The notes under the pieces: generated by a model
Database searches by the model: none
What the model saw: the letters and a program-made list of their open reading frames with translations, nothing else
Told to the model about the DNA's origin: nothing
In this document: positions 13,949-16,548 of the stretch, piece by piece
How positions within the stretch are numbered: the stretch's first letter is position 1
How the letters are laid out: every line of letters starts with the position of its first letter
Made by a program: the position numbers and the translations under genes
Assembly (NCBI GenBank): GCA_030431355.1
Contig: JAUIJG010000064.1
Coordinates: forward strand, 1 to 16,548
Origin: a bacterium
GTDB taxonomy: Bacteria; Cyanobacteriota; Vampirovibrionia; Obscuribacterales; Obscuribacteraceae
DNA length: 16,548 nucleotides
Reading direction: 5' to 3'

Positions 13949-15973
13949 TTAACACGGACAGCAGAACCTTCCACCACCGGCAGCTTGATTTCTGAACTTT
14001 ATCACACCAAGGATGCTTCGGAATCCGGAAGATGGTGTCCAGTTTGTCGAGTCTTGACCGGTTGCCTGGGAATCAAGAGGACAATCCCAGGGATGCGGAT
14101 ATCCACACTCTCCATCACAGTTGGTGATGCCGTCCAGACGGAATGGCGAAGGCGCCCGACGATAGGTAGAAGTGCTGCCATCAGGCAGGTTCAAACTGGG
14201 ATTATTCAAGTCAGGCAAGGGCCACGGAGGCACTGAGGTGCTCAGAACAAGTCTGGGGGGAGTCGTTGTGGGATCGCAATAGATGTAGCTCACCCGGTTG
14301 AAAGCCACTCTCGTATTCAAAACAGAGTTGATATCACCGTTGGTAGCTTCCGGATTCATCTGTCTCAAGTAAGAGGAGAGCTGATCAATAATTCCGGTGG
14401 CATTGGTCTGGGCCAGCAACTCTCGAAGAGTACCTTCCCTAACCTGGGTGAGTCCACAGTCATTGGTTCTATACTGCTTCAATCCGGTATTGTCTGCAAC
14501 CGCCTGGATGGTGGCACATTCTGAACCGGAGGCTCTCTCACGACAAATGTCTATGTGGAATTTCTCCACAGCCATGAGGTTGTTAACAGTGTTATTGCCG
14601 CTTCCCGGGCTGGTTGGCTGACCATAGAGTCCGGAGAATTTCTCCAGATTACAGGGCTGGCCACCGGAGCTAGTCATCACCGTGGGTGATGCACTGTGGG
14701 AAGGAGAACCATTTGAACATCTGCTCACGCCATTGTTCTTGATAAAGTCGATGAAAGACTGGTCGGCAGCGTTGGCGTTGGGATTAGAGCCGAAATTGCC
14801 CCAGCTATCGATGCCGGCGTTGCTGAGCAAGTTTGCCAGGTTGGACTGGGCGGCAGGATCGCCTGAGCTAAGCGGACCGTAGTTGTTATCGACGAAGGTT
14901 TTCACATCACCAAGGGTGGGTGAATTACCCGAGGACTGGTCGGCGACAATACCTGTATTGGCGTTGTTCCCGGCTACCTCCACAAAGTTGGGGTCCATCA
15001 ATTTGTCCTGCCAGATATCGAATCCGCCAGGAGCCTGAATTCCATTCAAGGAGCCTGTGTTATCGACCACAATCACCCCTCTTTTGATCTGCGCCCCGTA
15101 GATATCCTCCAGGGAGCCTACTATCGAGTGGGAGACAGCCCTGGTGGACTGGGCACTGGCGACCTTGTCGAAGGCCAGGCCGGCAGAACGATAAGCGTTT
15201 GGAGGAACAAAGTTAGGAATAGTGCCTCGAACTTGTTTCTCTTTGAATGTTTTGCGACTGACCAGGTGCGGAGGAAGTGCCGGTCTCAGAGGAACAGCCC
15301 AGAGACTCTCAGAACCTACCGAGGCGAGCTGTTTATAGCCGGCCAGGTAAGTCCTGCCATCCTTGCCGGTGGCGGTAAAGGGAGACAAACTCGGCGCGCC
15401 TGGAAGCATTTGGTTATCCTTAATGTAGACGTTGCTGGCTTTACCTCTGGCCATCAATGATGTTTCATGCTGACTTCCCAGGTGCTGAACTGAATTTGAA
15501 GTGGACTCAAACATGCGCATGGCATGATTCTGAGCGACGTTTCCGAAGTGATCGTCAAAATTGCCGGAAGCGTTCAACTTGGTATTTAACCGGTCGGCAA
15601 CTCCCCGGACCACAGCCATCATCTCCTGGGAGTGGGTATTGGCGTTACTGGTCGCCAGGGTCTGAGCGTTGGACGCTACCAGGAAAGCTTCGGCTGCCAG
15701 GCGGTTGTAAGTCATTAGATTGACTTCCCCGGTGTCCAGGTCGACGGAATCACCAAACTGGTTGTTTTCATCGCCACCCTGCAACCTTGTTCCAGGACGC
15801 CGGAGCACCTGTTTGGCAACGTTGAGGTTGCCTGCGTCAGTGGCATGCTGCAGCTCCTGTCCGCCGCCTAACTGCATGATCAAGAAAAGCAGCCCGACTC
15901 CGAGAATCGCCAGCACAAGCGCACTTACTATAACTAGGGCGAGAACTGCTCCCTTTCTGGTCCTTCTAGACAT
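13949..15973 (-). CDS. Large TadG-like surface protein with cysteine-rich C terminus
   Basis: A 674-aa protein. It has a basic leader MSRRTRKG, then one transmembrane helix (about residues 9-34), then QHATDAGNLNVAKQVL, the segment after the helix in TadG-like proteins. Unlike the two pseudopilins across the convergence, it has no Glu at +5 after the leader glycine, so prepilin-type cleavage is doubtful and it may stay membrane-anchored. Residues 300-309 read VIVVDNTGSL, which fits a D-x-[ST]-x-S MIDAS-like motif of a von Willebrand A domain. I cannot trace the rest of a vWA fold. Residues 340-410 are Asn/Gly/Ser/Asp-rich. All 12 cysteines are in the last 256 residues (419, 441, 477, 486, 506, 566, 619, 623, 631, 671, 672, 674), and the protein ends in CCPC. 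The start has AAGGA about 10 nt upstream. It is the first gene of a probable three-gene operon. Confidence 0.8.
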   Translation of the reverse strand: MSRRTRKGAVLALVIVSALVLAILGVGLLFLIMQLGGGQELQHATDAGNLNVAKQVLRRPGTRLQGGDENNQFGDSVDLDTGEVNLMTYNRLAAEAFLVASNAQTLATSNANTHSQEMMAVVRGVADRLNTKLNASGNFDDHFGNVAQNHAMRMFESTSNSVQHLGSQHETSLMARGKASNVYIKDNQMLPGAPSLSPFTATGKDGRTYLAGYKQLASVGSESLWAVPLRPALPPHLVSRKTFKEKQVRGTIPNFVPPNAYRSAGLAFDKVASAQSTRAVSHSIVGSLEDIYGAQIKRGVIVVDNTGSLNGIQAPGGFDIWQDKLMDPNFVEVAGNNANTGIVADQSSGNSPTLGDVKTFVDNNYGPLSSGDPAAQSNLANLLSNAGIDSWGNFGSNPNANAADQSFIDFIKNNGVSRCSNGSPSHSASPTVMTSSGGQPCNLEKFSGLYGQPTSPGSGNNTVNNLMAVEKFHIDICRERASGSECATIQAVADNTGLKQYRTNDCGLTQVREGTLRELLAQTNATGIIDQLSSYLRQMNPEATNGDINSVLNTRVAFNRVSYIYCDPTTTPPRLVLSTSVPPWPLPDLNNPSLNLPDGSTSTYRRAPSPFRLDGITNCDGECGYPHPWDCPLDSQATGQDSTNWTPSSGFRSILGVIKFRNQAAGGGRFCCPC

Positions 15974-16199
15974 TTATCTCAATTCCTTTTGGCATCTGGT
16001 AAGAATGATTCGAAGTTGTTTAATCACGATATACAAATAATCCAATCAAAAGAAACTATTAGCAAACGGTTTTTACTAATCACAACCCGACCCGACAGCT
16101 TAATAATATTTAAGATTCCTCAAAAAGTAAAGTGAATTCGGCTTTTTCTAATGATCTATGAGGCTGAAAAATGGCGTGAATATTACGAAACCTGTGAAG
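15974..16199. promoter_or_regulatory. AT-rich gap upstream of the TadG-like gene
   Basis: This 226-nt region follows the TPR gene at 16200 and precedes the TadG-like gene, both on the - strand. It is AT-rich and should hold the promoter of the TadG-like operon. A weak - strand candidate is TTGCTA, 17 nt, GATTAT (each 4/6 to consensus). A 5-bp inverted repeat CTTAA-N6-TTAAG lies at 16099-16114. No terminator is obvious for the TPR gene. Confidence 0.4.
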
Positions 16200-16548
16200 C
16201 TATCGGCTATCCATCCTTTTCAACTTAATTCTGGTGAGGTTTGTCCTTGAACTCTCAAGCAGATGAGGCGCACTCTTCTCCCGGATCTTAATCACCTCTG
16301 TATATAGCTCTTCTGCCCGGTCCAGATTTCCTGATTGCTCCTCTATCTCAGCCAGCTGCGCCAGACTGGCAGCTACATGTTCATGGCTATCGCCTAAAAA
16401 CTTGCGCCTCAATCGGAGCTGACGCTCCAGATAGGGTCTCGTGTCGGCGCAGCGGTCTTCGGCACAGGCAGCGGCAATGACAAGATTCAGGGTCTCGATC
16501 AAAACCCGGGAGTCTTTTCCTAATCGCTTTTCCTGGCGACCTAAAAGT
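16200..16548 (-). CDS. Kinesin-light-chain-like TPR protein, C-terminal end (5' part outside window)
   Basis: The frame is open to the right edge: 115 codons plus stop are visible, and 15 codons lie upstream of the in-frame TTG at 16502, so the TTG is not taken as the start. The 42-residue TPR type is clear: YLERQLRLRRKFLGDSHEHVA, then SLAQLAEIEEQSGNLDRAEELYTEVIKIREK. The LG-x-x-H-x-x-VA signature and the R-AEELY-x-x-x-I-x-I pattern are typical of kinesin-light-chain/TPR_12 repeats. It ends in the basic KLKRMDSR. Such repeats serve as protein-binding scaffolds, and effector domains, if any, would be in the missing N-terminal part. It is on the same strand as the TadG-like operon, 226 nt upstream. 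Confidence 0.85.
   Translation of the reverse strand, partial: LLGRQEKRLGKDSRVLIETLNLVIAAACAEDRCADTRPYLERQLRLRRKFLGDSHEHVAASLAQLAEIEEQSGNLDRAEELYTEVIKIREKSAPHLLESSRTNLTRIKLKRMDSR

Noticed and set aside
15128..16040. Three + strand open frames of 88-110 codons
   Set aside because: They are shadows of the TadG-like gene. Its N-terminal membrane anchor and TadG-type segment support the - strand reading.
16151..16228. 25-codon + strand ORF in the gap before the kinesin-light-chain-like gene end
   Set aside because: It has no ribosome binding site and overlaps the antisense 3' end of the TPR gene.
1..16548. Search for tRNA, rRNA, CRISPR arrays, insertion-sequence ends and riboswitch-like leaders
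   Set aside because: No cloverleaf with a T-loop GGTTCRA pattern, no spaced repeat array, no transposase and no known riboswitch core were recognised by eye. A dedicated covariance-model scan (Infernal/Rfam, tRNAscan) would be needed to exclude small RNAs.

Overview
The window looks like a chromosomal stretch of a free-living or environmental Gram-negative-type bacterium with about 50% G+C. It has many exported lipoproteins, tetratricopeptide (TPR) proteins, a DUF1800/DUF1501 pair, a DUF4173 membrane protein, TadE/TadG-like pseudopilins and Thermus/ACL5-like polyamine enzymes. That mixture recalls non-photosynthetic relatives of Cyanobacteria (Melainabacteria / Obscuribacterales). This is only an inference from gene style, because no rRNA or marker gene is present. 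I see no tRNA, rRNA, CRISPR array, insertion sequence or phage gene.

Layout. (1) 1-512, + strand: the 3' half of a threonine aldolase gene, cut by the window edge. (2) 721-2656, + strand: a DUF4173 multi-pass membrane protein followed by a small secreted helical protein, closed by two hairpins and a U-run. The second hairpin and the U-run lie inside the 3' end of the next, convergent gene. (3) 2700-7734, - strand: five genes in one direction. In transcription order these are AdoMet decarboxylase (speD), an aminopropyltransferase (speE-like), a small membrane protein, a DUF1800 Tat lipoprotein and a DUF1501 protein. The last three are almost contiguous (gaps of 4 and 3 nt). (4) 7990-9042, + strand: a tandem universal stress protein, divergent from speD. 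(5) 9056-9730, - strand: a secreted lipoprotein. (6) 9995-12189, + strand: a short secreted TPR-like protein, then a tight set of two TadE-like pseudopilins and a lipoprotein with a CxC...HxxCxxxC motif. (7) 12158-15973, - strand: a 674-aa TadG-like protein, a small secreted protein and a secreted TPR protein, converging on and overlapping set 6. (8) 16200-16548, - strand: the end of a kinesin-light-chain-like TPR gene running off the right edge.

How the genes may work together. SpeD supplies decarboxylated AdoMet to the neighbouring aminopropyltransferase, so these two form a polyamine module. Regions 6 and 7 together look like a cell-surface or pilus-associated locus: three Tad-type N-terminal anchors, two lipoproteins or exported accessory proteins, and exported TPR scaffolds. 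The other Tad machinery (ATPase, secretin, prepilin peptidase) is not in the window. This is the most system-like part of the sequence. I cannot show that it is new, only that its arrangement and the C-terminal part of the TadG-like protein are not ones I recognise.
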